In this document: positions 8,556 to 17,471 of the stretch, piece after piece
Layout of the letters: every line of letters begins with the position of its first letter
Numbering within the stretch: position 1 is the stretch's first letter
DNA from: Owenweeksia hongkongensis DSM 17368
GTDB taxonomy: Bacteria; Bacteroidota; Bacteroidia; Flavobacteriales; Schleiferiaceae
Length of the DNA: 64,000 nucleotides
Assembly: GCF_000236705.1 (NCBI RefSeq)
Contig: NC_016599.1
Span: forward strand, 3,100,001-3,164,000
Direction of reading: 5' to 3'
The notes under the pieces: model-generated
Seen by the model: only the letters and a program-made list of their open reading frames with translations
What the model was told of the DNA's origin: nothing
The model's database searches: none
Made by a program: the position numbers and the translations under genes

Positions 8556-9901
8556 TTTTCAGCAGGTTTTTGTGGTGAAGCAGCTTTGTAATAATCCGGA
8601 GGGAAACCATTGAACCTACGCCACAGTTCGTACCAAATCATCACATCTTTTAATAGGAGCATATTTCGTACTCCTCCACCTACACGAAGGGCTTCAGGCC
8701 AGGGTTCAGCTTCTGGGTCTGGGGCTACCAGTAAGCGAAATTTACCATTGGGACTGATGAAGTTATCAATGGCAAATACCTTTCCGCCAAAGGTGCCGTA
8801 GCTGGTGTTGGGCCACCCTGAAAATACAATGGCGGGCCATCCATCAAATTGCAATCTTACTTTTTGACCTTTTTCAATCAAGGGTAAATCTATAGGGTCA
8901 ACGTACATGGCTACAGCCAAATCATACTCTGATGGCATGATGCTCACAATTTCGCTGCCTTCTTTTATGGTTTCGCCAATACCGGATTGGATAGCCTGCG
9001 TAACATAACCACTCTGAGGCGCTGTGATGTAATAATACCCAGCTCGAACGGAGTAGTTTTTGAGCTGATTCTCCATTTTGTTAACTGTAATTTCGGCATC
9101 GTACATATTGCTCATTGCCGTGTATTTGTCACTCTCCGCTTTGGCAATGGCATTTCGGTATTGGGTTTCCAAGGACACAATTTCTACTTGAGCATTAAGC
9201 AATTCATTGCGGGTGGTCAACAATTTATTCTCAGCAGAAATCAACTCAGCTTTCGCCTTTTGAGCCTTTAGTTTTCTCGACTCCAGGTCGGTAAGTGATT
9301 TTAAACCTTCCTGTTGAAGTTGCTCCATACGCTTCAATTGTTCTTCGGCAATGTTTGCATTGATACGCGCAGCTTCCAAATCGATACTGTCGGTCGCAAT
9401 TTTGAGTTCAGCTTGGCGAAGCTTATTTTCTGTTTGCTCAAGCTTCAACTTGCTGGTTTCTTTTAAAGCTGCAATTTGAGCCGTTAGAGCTTTTACTTTT
9501 TCATTGTAAGCTTTTACGCCTTCTTGCTTAGATCCAAGTTGCTTTTCAGTTCGAGGTAATAATTCGGGATCAAAATATGCGTCCTTTACTTCAGAAATAA
9601 AAAGGATCGTATCACCTTTTTCTACAAAATCACCTTCTTGCACGTACCACTTTTCAATACGTCCGGCTATGATGGAATGTATAGTTTGCGGACGTTGATC
9701 AGGCCTTACTGTAGTTACCGTTCCTGGTGCTTGTATATTTTGAGTCCAAGGTAGGAGCAGGGTGAGAAAAAGCAAAATTGAAAGGCCGATAAGAATTTTG
9801 ATAAACACTTTACCAGACTTTTTACTTTCCACGTATCTGAGTGAGCTAAGGTTTCTTCTGCTCACCATTTTTGTTACACTTTTGGGTGAAATGTTAAGCA
9901 T
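8552..9901 (-). CDS. HlyD family periplasmic adaptor (membrane fusion protein)
   Basis: The 449-residue protein has one N-terminal transmembrane helix (about residues 33-50, ILIGLSILLFLTLLLPW). A lipoyl/biotinyl-like segment follows (SIIAGRIEKWYVQEGDFVEKGDTI within about 72-98), then a long coiled-coil hairpin (about 125-270), a second lipoyl half (APQSGYVTQAIQSGIGETIKEG), and a beta-barrel region. This is the standard layout of the adaptor bridging an inner-membrane ABC exporter to TolC. It overlaps the upstream ABC gene by 8 bases and the downstream tolC gene by 4 bases. Confidence 0.9.
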   Translation of the reverse strand: MLNISPKSVTKMVSRRNLSSLRYVESKKSGKVFIKILIGLSILLFLTLLLPWTQNIQAPGTVTTVRPDQRPQTIHSIIAGRIEKWYVQEGDFVEKGDTILFISEVKDAYFDPELLPRTEKQLGSKQEGVKAYNEKVKALTAQIAALKETSKLKLEQTENKLRQAELKIATDSIDLEAARINANIAEEQLKRMEQLQQEGLKSLTDLESRKLKAQKAKAELISAENKLLTTRNELLNAQVEIVSLETQYRNAIAKAESDKYTAMSNMYDAEITVNKMENQLKNYSVRAGYYYITAPQSGYVTQAIQSGIGETIKEGSEIVSIMPSEYDLAVAMYVDPIDLPLIEKGQKVRLQFDGWPAIVFSGWPNTSYGTFGGKVFAIDNFISPNGKFRLLVAPDPEAEPWPEALRVGGGVRNMLLLKDVMIWYELWRRFNGFPPDYYKAASPQKPAEK

Positions 9902-11624
9902 TGTCCTCAGGGTTTTCGGTTAGTAGATTTTTCAATTCCGCATAGGTGCCAAAGGCTTCAAGGTGTCCATCTTTTAGGTAAATTATTCGATCAAAAACTT
10001 TGGCATATTGCTGGTCAGAAGACGCAATAATCAGAGTCCACCCATGCTTTGGGTCGGTAAGAAAGTCGTTTAGATCATGGCTTTCTTTAAAGCTTAAATA
10101 GCGGAATGGATTTTTGAGCAATAGCAACTTTGGGCGGTGTGCAATGCTGCGGGCCATCATTAGTTTTTGTGCAATACTCTTGGGGAGTTTTCGCCCTTCA
10201 GGATCCATAAGTGTATTATAGCCTTCGGGTAGTTGGCGAATAAACTCGGTAAGCCCCACGTTTTTACTTGCCCATTGTACATCTTCAAAACTCACATCTT
10301 CGCGGCCCATTGCTATGTTTTCCATAAGGGTGCCCTCAAAAATGTCATCCTCATGAAAGTAGCTCCCAATCCTTGCCCGAAGGAGCTTCATATTTAGGTT
10401 TCCTGTGGGCAAACCATTGTATGCGATGGAGCCATCAGTAGGGTCAAACAATCCGGCAATCAGCTTTAAAAGGGTAGATTTTCCTGTGTCACCATGGCCG
10501 GTGAGCATTATTTTTTCACCAGCTTTTATACTGAGCGAAATATTCTTTAGAGTAGTTTGGCGGTTGTTCGGGTACTTAAATGAGCATTCAGAAACATCTA
10601 TAGCCATTGGTTCACCCAAGTCAGCTTTCAAGTCGCTGGGGCCCGAAAGTTTTTCAAGCTCTAAATCTGTAACCTGCCCCACTTTTTCTAATGAAGTAAG
10701 TACATCATAAATAGTTTCCATGGCCATGATAAGCTTCTCGATAGACGTCATCACCAACAGGATGATGATTTCTGCAGCCACGAATTGACCAATATTCATC
10801 TGCTGATCCATTACCAAAAGGCTACCAATGATGAGTAGCCCGGTGGCGACTAGCACCTTGAAAAACACCATGAAAGAAAATTGACGAAGCAGGATCTTAA
10901 AATGCCCTTCGCGATTTCTCAAGTATTTTTCAGTAAGATCATTGGTGCGGTTTAGCACAAGGTCACTATCGCGGGTCATTTTGAAAATGGAGATGTTGCG
11001 CGCGACTTCTTCGAGCCAATGAGCTACTTGGTATTTTTGAGCTGACTCTTCAAGGCTAGTTTTCATACCAAGCCTAAAAGTTGCAGCAAAAATCAAATAA
11101 GCCAATAGGGCAAGGCCTATGCTAAAGGCAATAAAAAAGGGATGGTAAAACGATAAAAGGATGAGTCCAAAAACTCCCTGTAATAAAGCCGTGGAGAAGT
11201 CAATCAGAATTTTGGAAAGCCCTTTTTGAATGGAAACGGTATCGAAAAAACGATTCATCAACTCAGGCGCATAATGGCGGTACAGGGCCTCTGCTTTTAT
11301 TCGCGGTAAGCGAAAAGAAAACTCAAAAGCTGCACGGGTAAAAATCTTTTGCTGCAGATTTTCTGTAATACGCAACTGAAACACTTGAAGTATCCCCGTA
11401 AGGGCCACTCCTGAAATTACAAACGCGATGAGCACCACTAATGAGGTGCTCATTCTGCCACCTTGAATGAGGTTAATGATAGCCTGTATTCCGAGTGGAA
11501 GGGAAAGGTTTATAAGACCACTAAAGATCGCCAGAACGTAGACGTTTACAATCTCTTTTTGATCTGGCTTTAGCAAACGCCAAAAGCGCTGCAAAGGTGT
11601 AAAGGCTGGATCGTATGCCTTCAT
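9894..11624 (-). CDS. ABC transporter (exporter fold) with a degenerate nucleotide-binding domain
   Basis: The 576-residue protein has an N-terminal transmembrane domain of about six helices (about 30-310) and a C-terminal ABC ATPase domain (about 345-570). Walker A is intact (GHGDTGKST, Lys near 381). The Q-loop Gln position reads His (SYFHEDDIF). The LSGGQ signature reads LPKSIAQK. Walker B reads LLLLKNPF, so the Asp-Glu pair is Lys-Asn. The H-loop position reads IIASSDQQ with no His. It probably works with the HlyD and TolC genes as a type I-like exporter, but its own ATP hydrolysis is doubtful. No peptidase domain is present. The substrate is unknown. Confidence 0.85.
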   Translation of the reverse strand: MKAYDPAFTPLQRFWRLLKPDQKEIVNVYVLAIFSGLINLSLPLGIQAIINLIQGGRMSTSLVVLIAFVISGVALTGILQVFQLRITENLQQKIFTRAAFEFSFRLPRIKAEALYRHYAPELMNRFFDTVSIQKGLSKILIDFSTALLQGVFGLILLSFYHPFFIAFSIGLALLAYLIFAATFRLGMKTSLEESAQKYQVAHWLEEVARNISIFKMTRDSDLVLNRTNDLTEKYLRNREGHFKILLRQFSFMVFFKVLVATGLLIIGSLLVMDQQMNIGQFVAAEIIILLVMTSIEKLIMAMETIYDVLTSLEKVGQVTDLELEKLSGPSDLKADLGEPMAIDVSECSFKYPNNRQTTLKNISLSIKAGEKIMLTGHGDTGKSTLLKLIAGLFDPTDGSIAYNGLPTGNLNMKLLRARIGSYFHEDDIFEGTLMENIAMGREDVSFEDVQWASKNVGLTEFIRQLPEGYNTLMDPEGRKLPKSIAQKLMMARSIAHRPKLLLLKNPFRYLSFKESHDLNDFLTDPKHGWTLIIASSDQQYAKVFDRIIYLKDGHLEAFGTYAELKNLLTENPEDNA

Positions 11625-11705
11625 AAATGCAATATTTTAAAATTGAAATAAGAAACGATGCTACCCAACTGAAAAGCTGGGAAAATCAAGAGGAATTGTG
11701 GAGCC

Positions 11706-12023
11706 TTAAGATAGCTCGGGAGGGGGAGTTTGCACCATTTCTACCCACGAAAGTGGAAGAAGAGATTCATCCGTAAAAACACTGGAAAGTGGCTTTCCAG
11801 AATTTATTTGAGAAACATCATTGGATAGGTCTAAATTGAGATTTAGCCACTTAGCGTGATGTTGCTCATTTATTTCGTTAATCTCATTTATTTCTGATAA
11901 AGCAAACCAAGGAATATCTGGCAATGGACGATTGGCCATTACAGTAAGAAATATCAAAGCTGAAAGCATGATGCCAACTTTGAACCTCAAAAATGGGGTG
12001 ATATGATTTCTATTTCCTTTCAC
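11706..12023 (-). CDS. Small hypothetical membrane protein in the exporter operon
   Basis: This 105-residue protein has one N-terminal hydrophobic helix (about 13-30, FKVGIMLSALIFLTVMA) and a hydrophilic tail. The tail contains the short tandem repeat INEINEINE, encoded by an 18-base unit repeated imperfectly. Its ATG overlaps the stop of the TetR gene (ATGA type overlap) and it lies 81 bases before the ABC gene, so it is probably co-transcribed. I recognise no family. It could be an accessory factor of the exporter or a small secreted/anchored peptide, but nothing in the sequence decides this. Confidence 0.55.
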   Translation of the reverse strand: MKGNRNHITPFLRFKVGIMLSALIFLTVMANRPLPDIPWFALSEINEINEINEQHHAKWLNLNLDLSNDVSQINSGKPLSSVFTDESLLPLSWVEMVQTPPPELS

Positions 12024-12691
12024 TTTAAGTTGAGTGCCTTTTTGGCTAATTCTAAATAAAATGGAGTGATTAAGTCTTCTTTTTTATCAACGTCAGTAAG
12101 CCTGGGTAGGTGCTCGCTAAAATGCCTTTGGAGGTGAGATCCTTCCAAAATAGTAGAGACCAACATGTGAGGGCAACGATAGTTCGGATCTATTTCAAGA
12201 ATAATGTCACTTACTACAGAAACTAGTCTCTTATAATCTGAAAAAACCCCAAGCTTGTTTTCATTGTCCACATTTTTATTGAGGTAGGCTTTGGGCGATT
12301 CAGCAATTACTATTCGCTGAAGTTTTACTTCGCTCACATGTGCAAAAGTGGAATCTTCAGCGGCCACCTCGGTGAGTAAATTGATCGCTCGCGTTAGGCG
12401 CTCTTCTGGATTTTCAATATTTGCGAGCTTTAATGATAGCTTGTATTCCATCCATCCCCAGTACCATCCGGTGAGGTATAAAAGGAGCTTGTTTTTACTC
12501 TCAAAATATCGGTATATCGAAGCTTCGGAAGAGCCAATTTGCTTACTGAGCTTTTTAAAATTGAAGTGCTCATAACCCAATTCATCCATCATCTGTATGC
12601 TGGTATCAACTATGTTTTGACCCAACTCGCTTGAGTTAGGGTCTTTTAAGTGAGTGTTCACATTTACTTGGATGCTGATATTTGGTAGCAC
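12020..12691 (-). CDS. TetR/AcrR family transcriptional regulator
   Basis: The N-terminal TetR DNA-binding domain is clear: ELGYEHFNFKKLSKQIGSSEASIYRYFESKNKLL contains the helix-turn-helix, followed by a ligand-binding region starting YLTGWYWGWMEYKL. The longest frame begins with TTG at 12742, but that codon lies inside a well-formed promoter (TTG at 12748-12750, TATATTTG at 12719-12726), so a start downstream is more likely. I use the GTG at 12691; a GTG at 12661 is also possible. It heads the exporter operon and probably represses it in the absence of a ligand. Confidence 0.82.
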   Translation of the reverse strand: MLPNISIQVNVNTHLKDPNSSELGQNIVDTSIQMMDELGYEHFNFKKLSKQIGSSEASIYRYFESKNKLLLYLTGWYWGWMEYKLSLKLANIENPEERLTRAINLLTEVAAEDSTFAHVSEVKLQRIVIAESPKAYLNKNVDNENKLGVFSDYKRLVSVVSDIILEIDPNYRCPHMLVSTILEGSHLQRHFSEHLPRLTDVDKKEDLITPFYLELAKKALNLK

Positions 12692-12718
12692 TTGTTTTTT
12701 TCTTGTTAATAATGAATG

Positions 12719-12750
12719 CAAATATAGTAGTAATACTTTCAATATTGCAA
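12719..12750 (-). promoter_or_regulatory. Bacteroidota promoter of the TetR-exporter operon
   Basis: On the minus strand TTG (12748-12750) and TATATTTG (12719-12726) are separated by 21 bases, matching the Bacteroidota sigma-A pattern TTG-N19-21-TAnnTTTG. Transcription would start near 12712, so the TTG codon at 12742 could not be in the mRNA. No clear operator palindrome is visible. Confidence 0.65.
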
Positions 12751-12870
12751 GTAGGTTTTTAGAGAATGATAGATTTAATTCTAATTAGAGGAGGGGAAGG
12801 AGTCTTACAAAGCTTTGTTTTTTGTGTTATTTTGGTCTTTCAATTTTAGAATCAATTAAAAAATAACAGA

Positions 12871-13452
12871 ATGAAAAGTTGGAAAAACTTGAAAATGCTG
12901 GGCTTAGCACTAATAATGGCTATGATGTCTGGGTGTGGAAAAGATGATAAGGATGATGATCCTACACAGGATGATGTTACGATCACAAAGAAATATTACA
13001 TAAAATCAAAGATCGATGCGGAGTGGAAACTGAATCAGACTGGGGCTAAAAATTGGTGCCAAGTAGGAAATGGCCTTTGTTACTCAAATATTAATGGAGG
13101 CTTTTTTGATGAGGTAAGTATTTTTATACTTAAAGAAAACCATCACTTTACAGAAGGTAACATTCCATCACTAATAGGAGATACTATTTCATTTGATCAA
13201 GATGAGGATTACTACGCTTATTTTAGTTGGGGCGAGAATGGAAAGATATGGTCTTCACTTAATACCAACGCTTCGCAAAAGGATAGCTACCTCTATATTC
13301 AAAATGTTGAAGAAGACGGTAGTCACTCGGGGTATAAATGTTTTAAAGTAACTGGAACCTTTAAATGTATGGTTGGTGATTTGGATCAAACCATTACAAA
13401 ACCGTTAACAGAAGGTGTTTTCAGTATTAGAGTCTCGGAAGAAGATGTTTAA
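12871..13452 (+). CDS. Hypothetical lipoprotein with surface-export-like signal
   Basis: This 193-residue protein has a lipobox at residues about 19-22 (MSGC) after a hydrophobic signal. The Cys is followed by GKDDKDDDP. An acidic K-(D/E)2 stretch next to the lipidated Cys is the lipoprotein export signal described in Bacteroidota, so surface exposure is likely. The rest has four further Cys residues (NWCQVGNGLCYSN and YKCFKVTGTFKCM) that may form disulfides. I recognise no family. It is transcribed alone, with a small terminator after the stop. Confidence 0.7.
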   Translation: MKSWKNLKMLGLALIMAMMSGCGKDDKDDDPTQDDVTITKKYYIKSKIDAEWKLNQTGAKNWCQVGNGLCYSNINGGFFDEVSIFILKENHHFTEGNIPSLIGDTISFDQDEDYYAYFSWGENGKIWSSLNTNASQKDSYLYIQNVEEDGSHSGYKCFKVTGTFKCMVGDLDQTITKPLTEGVFSIRVSEEDV

Positions 13453-13475
13453 CAATTTCCTTACTCGAATAAATT

Positions 13476-13497
13476 AAAGGTCCTCAAGGACCTTTTT
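13476..13497 (+). terminator. Short rho-independent terminator
   Basis: An 8-bp stem AAAGGTCC / GGACCTTT with a TCAA tetraloop is followed by two further T residues. It lies 23 bases after the lipoprotein stop codon. Confidence 0.75.
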
Positions 13498-13537
13498 GGT
13501 TTGATAGTGTGTAGTTTATTAATGAACAGACAAGATG

Positions 13538-13567
13538 TTGCTCTTGTCTAAGTGTTCCATACTTTTG
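13538..13567 (+). promoter_or_regulatory. Bacteroidota promoter of metG
   Basis: TTG (13538-13540) and TACTTTTG (13560-13567) are spaced by 19 bases, a good match to TTG-N19-21-TAnnTTTG. The predicted start near 13574 lies downstream of the ATG at 13535, so the longest open frame does not reflect the real metG start. Confidence 0.65.
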
Positions 13568-13597
13568 CCAATTCGAAAAAAAATGAAATCGAGACGA

Positions 13598-15634
13598 ATG
13601 TCAGATCCCAAAAGATATACAGTTACAGCAGCATTGCCTTATGCAAATGGACCGGTTCACATTGGTCACTTGGCGGGCTGCTATCTTCCGGCCGATATTT
13701 ATGTGCGCTATTTGCGTCAAAGAGGCAAGGATGTGAAATTTATTTGTGGAAGCGATGAGCATGGTGTGGCCATTATTATGAAGGCCAAGGCTGAGGGCGT
13801 TACTCCACAAGAAATTGTAGATAAGTACAACGGTATAATGCAGTCCGCTTTCGCGGAATTTGGGATTAGCTTCGATATTTACTCTCGTACTTCAAAGAAA
13901 ATCCACCACGATACGGCTTCTGATTTCTTCTTAAAACTATATGAAAAAGGATGTTTTGAAGAAAAAGAAACTGAGCAATATTATGATCCTGAGGCCGACC
14001 AGTTTTTGGCTGACCGATACATTGAGGGAACTTGCCCCAACTGCGGTTTTGAAAGCGCTTATGGCGATCAGTGTGAAAGTTGTGGGACTTCATTAAACCC
14101 AACGGAGCTTAAAGATCCACGCTCAAAGTTGAGTGGAGCTAAACCGATTTTGAAAAAGACCAAGCACTGGTTTTTGCCTCTAGATCACCTTAGCGGAAAA
14201 ATCAAGAATTACATTCAACAGCATAAAGACTGGAAGCCTAATGTATATGGCCAATGTATGAGCTGGCTGGAAGACGGGGCAGGCCTGCAAGCTCGATCTA
14301 TGACCCGCGATTTGGACTGGGGTATAAAAGTTCCATTAAAAGATGCAGAGGGAAAAGTTCTTTACGTATGGTTTGATGCTCCGATTGGTTATATCTCGGC
14401 TACCAAAGAGTTGATGGGCGATGATTGGGAAAAGTATTGGAAAGATGAGGATACTTCCCTAGTTCATTTTATTGGTAAGGATAATATTGTTTTTCACGCT
14501 ATCATCTTCCCTGCTATGCTTATGGAGCATGGCGACTTCATTTTAGCAGATCAAGTTCCGGCAAACGAGTTTTTGAACCTTGAAGGACAGAAGATTTCTA
14601 CCAGCCGCAACTGGGCAGTTTGGTTGCACGAATATTTAAGAGATTTTGAAGGTAAGCAGGATGCTTTGCGCTATGCACTTTGTGCAGCAGCACCAGAAAC
14701 TAAGGATAATGATTTTACCTGGAAAGATTTCCAGACACGCAATAATAGCGAGTTGGTAGGCATTTTTGGAAACTTTGTAAACCGTGTGCTTGTGCTTATG
14801 CAGAAGTATTACGATGGTAAAGTTCCAACAGCTCACAATTTAACGGAAGTAGACAAAGAAGTGCTAAAAGCGGTGCAGGAAGCTCCGGCTAAAATTGGCA
14901 GCTCTTTGGATAAATATAAGTTTAGAGAAGCCTTGGCTTCTTACATTTCTTTAGCAAGAACCGGGAATAAGTATTTGGCGGATGAGGAGCCTTGGAAAAA
15001 GGTAAAAACCGATGCCGAGCGTACTGAGACAATTATGTATGTAGCTGTTCAGGTGTGTGCTCAGTTGGCTCAATTAGGAGAGCCTTTCATGCCTTTCAGT
15101 TCATCTAAGTTGCGTGAGTGGCTTCAGTTGGATTTGATGACTTGGGAGGATTGCGCTATTCAGGAGTTTTTGCCAACAGGCGAAACCGTACTTCGTGGTG
15201 AGTTGCTTTTTGAAAAAATAGAAGACGAAGCAGTGGAAGCCCAACTCGGAAAACTGGAAGCAACCAAAGAAAGCAATAAGCCAAAACCTCAGGCACCAGC
15301 TTTAAAGGAAGAAATAAGCTTTGATGATTTCATGAAAATAGACATCCGCACTGGAACCATTTTGGAAGCAGAAAAAGTGAAAAAGGCGGACAAGCTATTG
15401 CAACTGCGTGTAGACATTGGTGTAGAACAACGGACTATAGTTTCAGGAATTGCGGAGCACTTTAAGCCTGAGGATATTATCGGAAAACAGGTTTCTGTAT
15501 TGGCAAACCTCGCACCGCGAAAAATACGTGGCGTAGAAAGCAAAGGGATGATACTGATGGCCGAAGATGCTGATGGGAAACTGGTGTTTGCGAGTCCATC
15601 TCAAAATATAGAAAATGGCTCCATCGTAAGATAG
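13598..15634 (+). CDS. metG: Methionine--tRNA ligase
   Basis: This class I synthetase charges tRNA-Met. The HIGH motif is in [10 protein letters not shown] near residue 20. A zinc knuckle reads CPNCGF...CESCGT (about 142-160). The KMSKS loop reads KISTSRN (near 337), as is common in this MetG type. A C-terminal tRNA-binding (EMAP/OB) domain follows (about 565-678, [17 protein letters not shown]). I chose the ATG at 13598 (678 residues) because the promoter at 13538-13567 excludes the ATG at 13535 and the protein family starts close to [14 protein letters not shown]. The ATG at 13583 remains possible. Confidence 0.95.
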   Translation: MSDPKRYTVTAALPYANGPVHIGHLAGCYLPADIYVRYLRQRGKDVKFICGSDEHGVAIIMKAKAEGVTPQEIVDKYNGIMQSAFAEFGISFDIYSRTSKKIHHDTASDFFLKLYEKGCFEEKETEQYYDPEADQFLADRYIEGTCPNCGFESAYGDQCESCGTSLNPTELKDPRSKLSGAKPILKKTKHWFLPLDHLSGKIKNYIQQHKDWKPNVYGQCMSWLEDGAGLQARSMTRDLDWGIKVPLKDAEGKVLYVWFDAPIGYISATKELMGDDWEKYWKDEDTSLVHFIGKDNIVFHAIIFPAMLMEHGDFILADQVPANEFLNLEGQKISTSRNWAVWLHEYLRDFEGKQDALRYALCAAAPETKDNDFTWKDFQTRNNSELVGIFGNFVNRVLVLMQKYYDGKVPTAHNLTEVDKEVLKAVQEAPAKIGSSLDKYKFREALASYISLARTGNKYLADEEPWKKVKTDAERTETIMYVAVQVCAQLAQLGEPFMPFSSSKLREWLQLDLMTWEDCAIQEFLPTGETVLRGELLFEKIEDEAVEAQLGKLEATKESNKPKPQAPALKEEISFDDFMKIDIRTGTILEAEKVKKADKLLQLRVDIGVEQRTIVSGIAEHFKPEDIIGKQVSVLANLAPRKIRGVESKGMILMAEDADGKLVFASPSQNIENGSIVR

Positions 15635-15637
15635 GGT

Positions 15638-15666
15638 TTGTATTTTTTCTGATGTGGTTATTTTTG
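15638..15666 (+). promoter_or_regulatory. Promoter of the tRNA-Arg genes
   Basis: TTG (15638-15640), an 18-base spacer and TATTTTTG (15659-15666) lie just upstream of the first tRNA gene, with a predicted transcription start a few bases before the tRNA 5' end at 15677. Confidence 0.55.
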
Positions 15667-15676
15667 CCGCATCTTT

Positions 15677-15748
15677 GGCCCCGTAGTTCAATGGATAGAA
15701 TAGAAGTTTCCTAAACTTTAGATGGCAGTTCGATCCTGCCCGGGGCTA
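15677..15748 (+). tRNA. tRNA-Arg (anticodon CCT)
   Basis: The cloverleaf folds by hand. The acceptor GGCCCCG pairs with CGGGGCT (one G-T at the tip). The D stem is GTTC/GAAT, the anticodon stem GAAGT/ACTTT with loop TTCCTAA, and the T arm GGCAG-TTCGATC-CTGCC. Anticodon CCT reads AGG. The discriminator is A and CCA is not encoded. Confidence 0.93.
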
Positions 15749-15824
15749 CATTTTAGTGATAGGTTAATTAGTTCGAAATAGAGTCTGGTTTACATTTTTA
15801 CAAATCAACTAATTAACGATTTTC

Positions 15825-15896
15825 GGCTCCGTAGTACAATGGATAGTATATGGGTTTCCGGTACCTAGGATGCAGGTTCGATTCCTGCCGGGGCTA
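15825..15896 (+). tRNA. tRNA-Arg (anticodon CCG)
   Basis: The cloverleaf folds by hand. The acceptor GGCTCCG pairs with CGGGGCT. The D stem is GTAC/GTAT, the anticodon stem TGGGT/ACCTA with loop TTCCGGT, and the T arm GCAGG-TTCGATT-CCTGC. Anticodon CCG reads CGG. The discriminator is A and CCA is not encoded. It lies 76 bases after tRNA-Arg(CCT) and is probably in the same transcript. Confidence 0.93.
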
Positions 15897-15979
15897 CAAA
15901 GTAGGCATGGTAGTGCTGCGAATGCAGTTTTTGCAACAGCAAAATGAATCAAAGTTTATCCTGAGCGATAAGTCAAAGG

Positions 15980-15997
15980 GATTCCTGCCGGGGCTAC
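15980..15997 (+). repeat. Direct repeat of the tRNA-Arg(CCG) 3' end
   Basis: GATTCCTGCCGGGGCTAC at 15980-15997 is an exact 18-base copy of 15880-15897, the T-arm/acceptor 3' end of the tRNA gene, 100 bases downstream. Duplicated tRNA 3' ends are typical attachment-site scars of integrases, but no integrase is nearby. The segment just before the copy (ATCCTGAGCGATAAGTCAAA) also resembles dispersed palindromic repeats known in Bacteroidota genomes. Confidence 0.75.
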
Positions 15998-16057
15998 TTT
16001 TTTTAATTTCTCTCAAGGCGTAAAGTTTTAGTACTTTTATGCTTACAACCCTATATT

Positions 16058-17467
16058 ATGAAATCAAAGTTACTCTTAGCTGCATTCTGTCTATTTAGTT
16101 TGAGCCAATCTAATGCTCAAACCCACTTGCTTTCTTACCAATCTTTGGGTATTGATCAGGCATCCACTTTCAAGCCGCTCATGCCTCAGGCTATTTATAA
16201 TGTGGAAACATTTAAAATCACATACAACACTGTAGATGTAGATGGAAGTCCTACGGTGGCTAGCGGTGCTGTAGTAATACCAAAGCAAAGTTCTTGTGAT
16301 ACATTTTCAATAGTAACATATGCTCACGGTACGGTGTTAGAAAAAGAAGATGTACCCTCTAGGAATAACCAGGAAGCTACAATCGCCAAGGTGGCGGCAT
16401 CAGTTGGGGCGGTATGTGTTGCTCCAGACTACCTAGGCCTGGGTGACAATCCAGGTTTGCACCCTTATGTTCACGCTGAGTCAGAAGCTACGGCTACCAT
16501 AGATGCTATTAGGGCTGCCCGCGAACTTTTGGATACTTTGGGCAAAGGAGACAACGGAGAGGTGTTTTTAGCTGGATATTCACAAGGTGGACATGCAGCA
16601 ATGGCAACAGCCAAATATATTCAGGATAATAATCTGTTTTCAGAGTTTGATGTTATTGGTGCGGCTCCGGCTTCCGGACCTTATAATTTGAGTGGTACAC
16701 AAGCTGCAGTTTTGCTGAGTGATCAGCCCTATAGCAACCCAGGGTATGTGTGCTATGTTTTGTTTGCTATGGAAAGAGTGTACGGCAATATCTACAATTC
16801 GTATGACGAAATTTTAAAGAGTCCTTATGATACCCTTATTCCACCTTATTTTGATGGAACATATAACATGAGTCTGGTGAATAACTTGCTTCCAGACACA
16901 CTTTCAGGTTTTTTGCAGGATTCGGTTTTGGCTAATTTTAAAAATGACTCAATAGGTAAAACACATTCAATTTGGCAAGCCTTGTTGGCTAATGATAATT
17001 ATGATTGGAAACCTGACTTTCCTGTAGAAATGTATTACTGCACAGAAGATGAACAGGTAGATTATCACAATTCATTGATAGCAGAAGATAGCATGAATGC
17101 CAAAGGTGCAACCTCGGTTATTGCAATTGATAAAGGTGCCTATTCTCATGGGGTTTGCGTTGTACCTTCGTTGCAGGATGCTATGTCATTTTTCTTAACG
17201 CTAAAGACGGGGTGTAATATCGGAATAGAAGAGTTGGAGTTTGAAAATCTGGAGGTTTATCCCAACCCAGTAAGTAACACATTTACGGTGAGTGGGAGTG
17301 AAAACCCCATGGACATTGAGCTTATAAATGCTGCGGGTGTATTGGTGAAAAAAGGTGTAGTAAAACCAAATGGGCAAGTTGATATTTCAAACTTACCCAC
17401 CGGTATTTATTTCTTAAAACTGCAGATTGGTAATCATTTTATTACCAAGCAATTGGTAAAGCAATAA
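16058..17467 (+). CDS. Secreted alpha/beta hydrolase (lipase-like) with T9SS type A sorting domain
   Basis: The 469-residue protein has a signal peptide (to about residue 20, SNAQ) and an alpha/beta hydrolase domain with the nucleophile elbow AGYSQGGHAA (Ser near 175) after APDYLGLGDNPG. It resembles the secretory-lipase/LIP-like group. The catalytic Asp and His are likely in the YYCTEDEQVDYHN and GAYSHGVCV segments. The last 80 residues (VYPNPVSNTFTVSG ... GIYFLKLQIG ... ITKQLVKQ) form a T9SS type A C-terminal domain, so it should be exported through the Gld/Sov machinery and released or surface-attached. It is convergent with the ABC-F gene with only 4 bases between the stops. Confidence 0.82.
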   Translation: MKSKLLLAAFCLFSLSQSNAQTHLLSYQSLGIDQASTFKPLMPQAIYNVETFKITYNTVDVDGSPTVASGAVVIPKQSSCDTFSIVTYAHGTVLEKEDVPSRNNQEATIAKVAASVGAVCVAPDYLGLGDNPGLHPYVHAESEATATIDAIRAARELLDTLGKGDNGEVFLAGYSQGGHAAMATAKYIQDNNLFSEFDVIGAAPASGPYNLSGTQAAVLLSDQPYSNPGYVCYVLFAMERVYGNIYNSYDEILKSPYDTLIPPYFDGTYNMSLVNNLLPDTLSGFLQDSVLANFKNDSIGKTHSIWQALLANDNYDWKPDFPVEMYYCTEDEQVDYHNSLIAEDSMNAKGATSVIAIDKGAYSHGVCVVPSLQDAMSFFLTLKTGCNIGIEELEFENLEVYPNPVSNTFTVSGSENPMDIELINAAGVLVKKGVVKPNGQVDISNLPTGIYFLKLQIGNHFITKQLVKQ

Positions 17468-17471
17468 TAGA

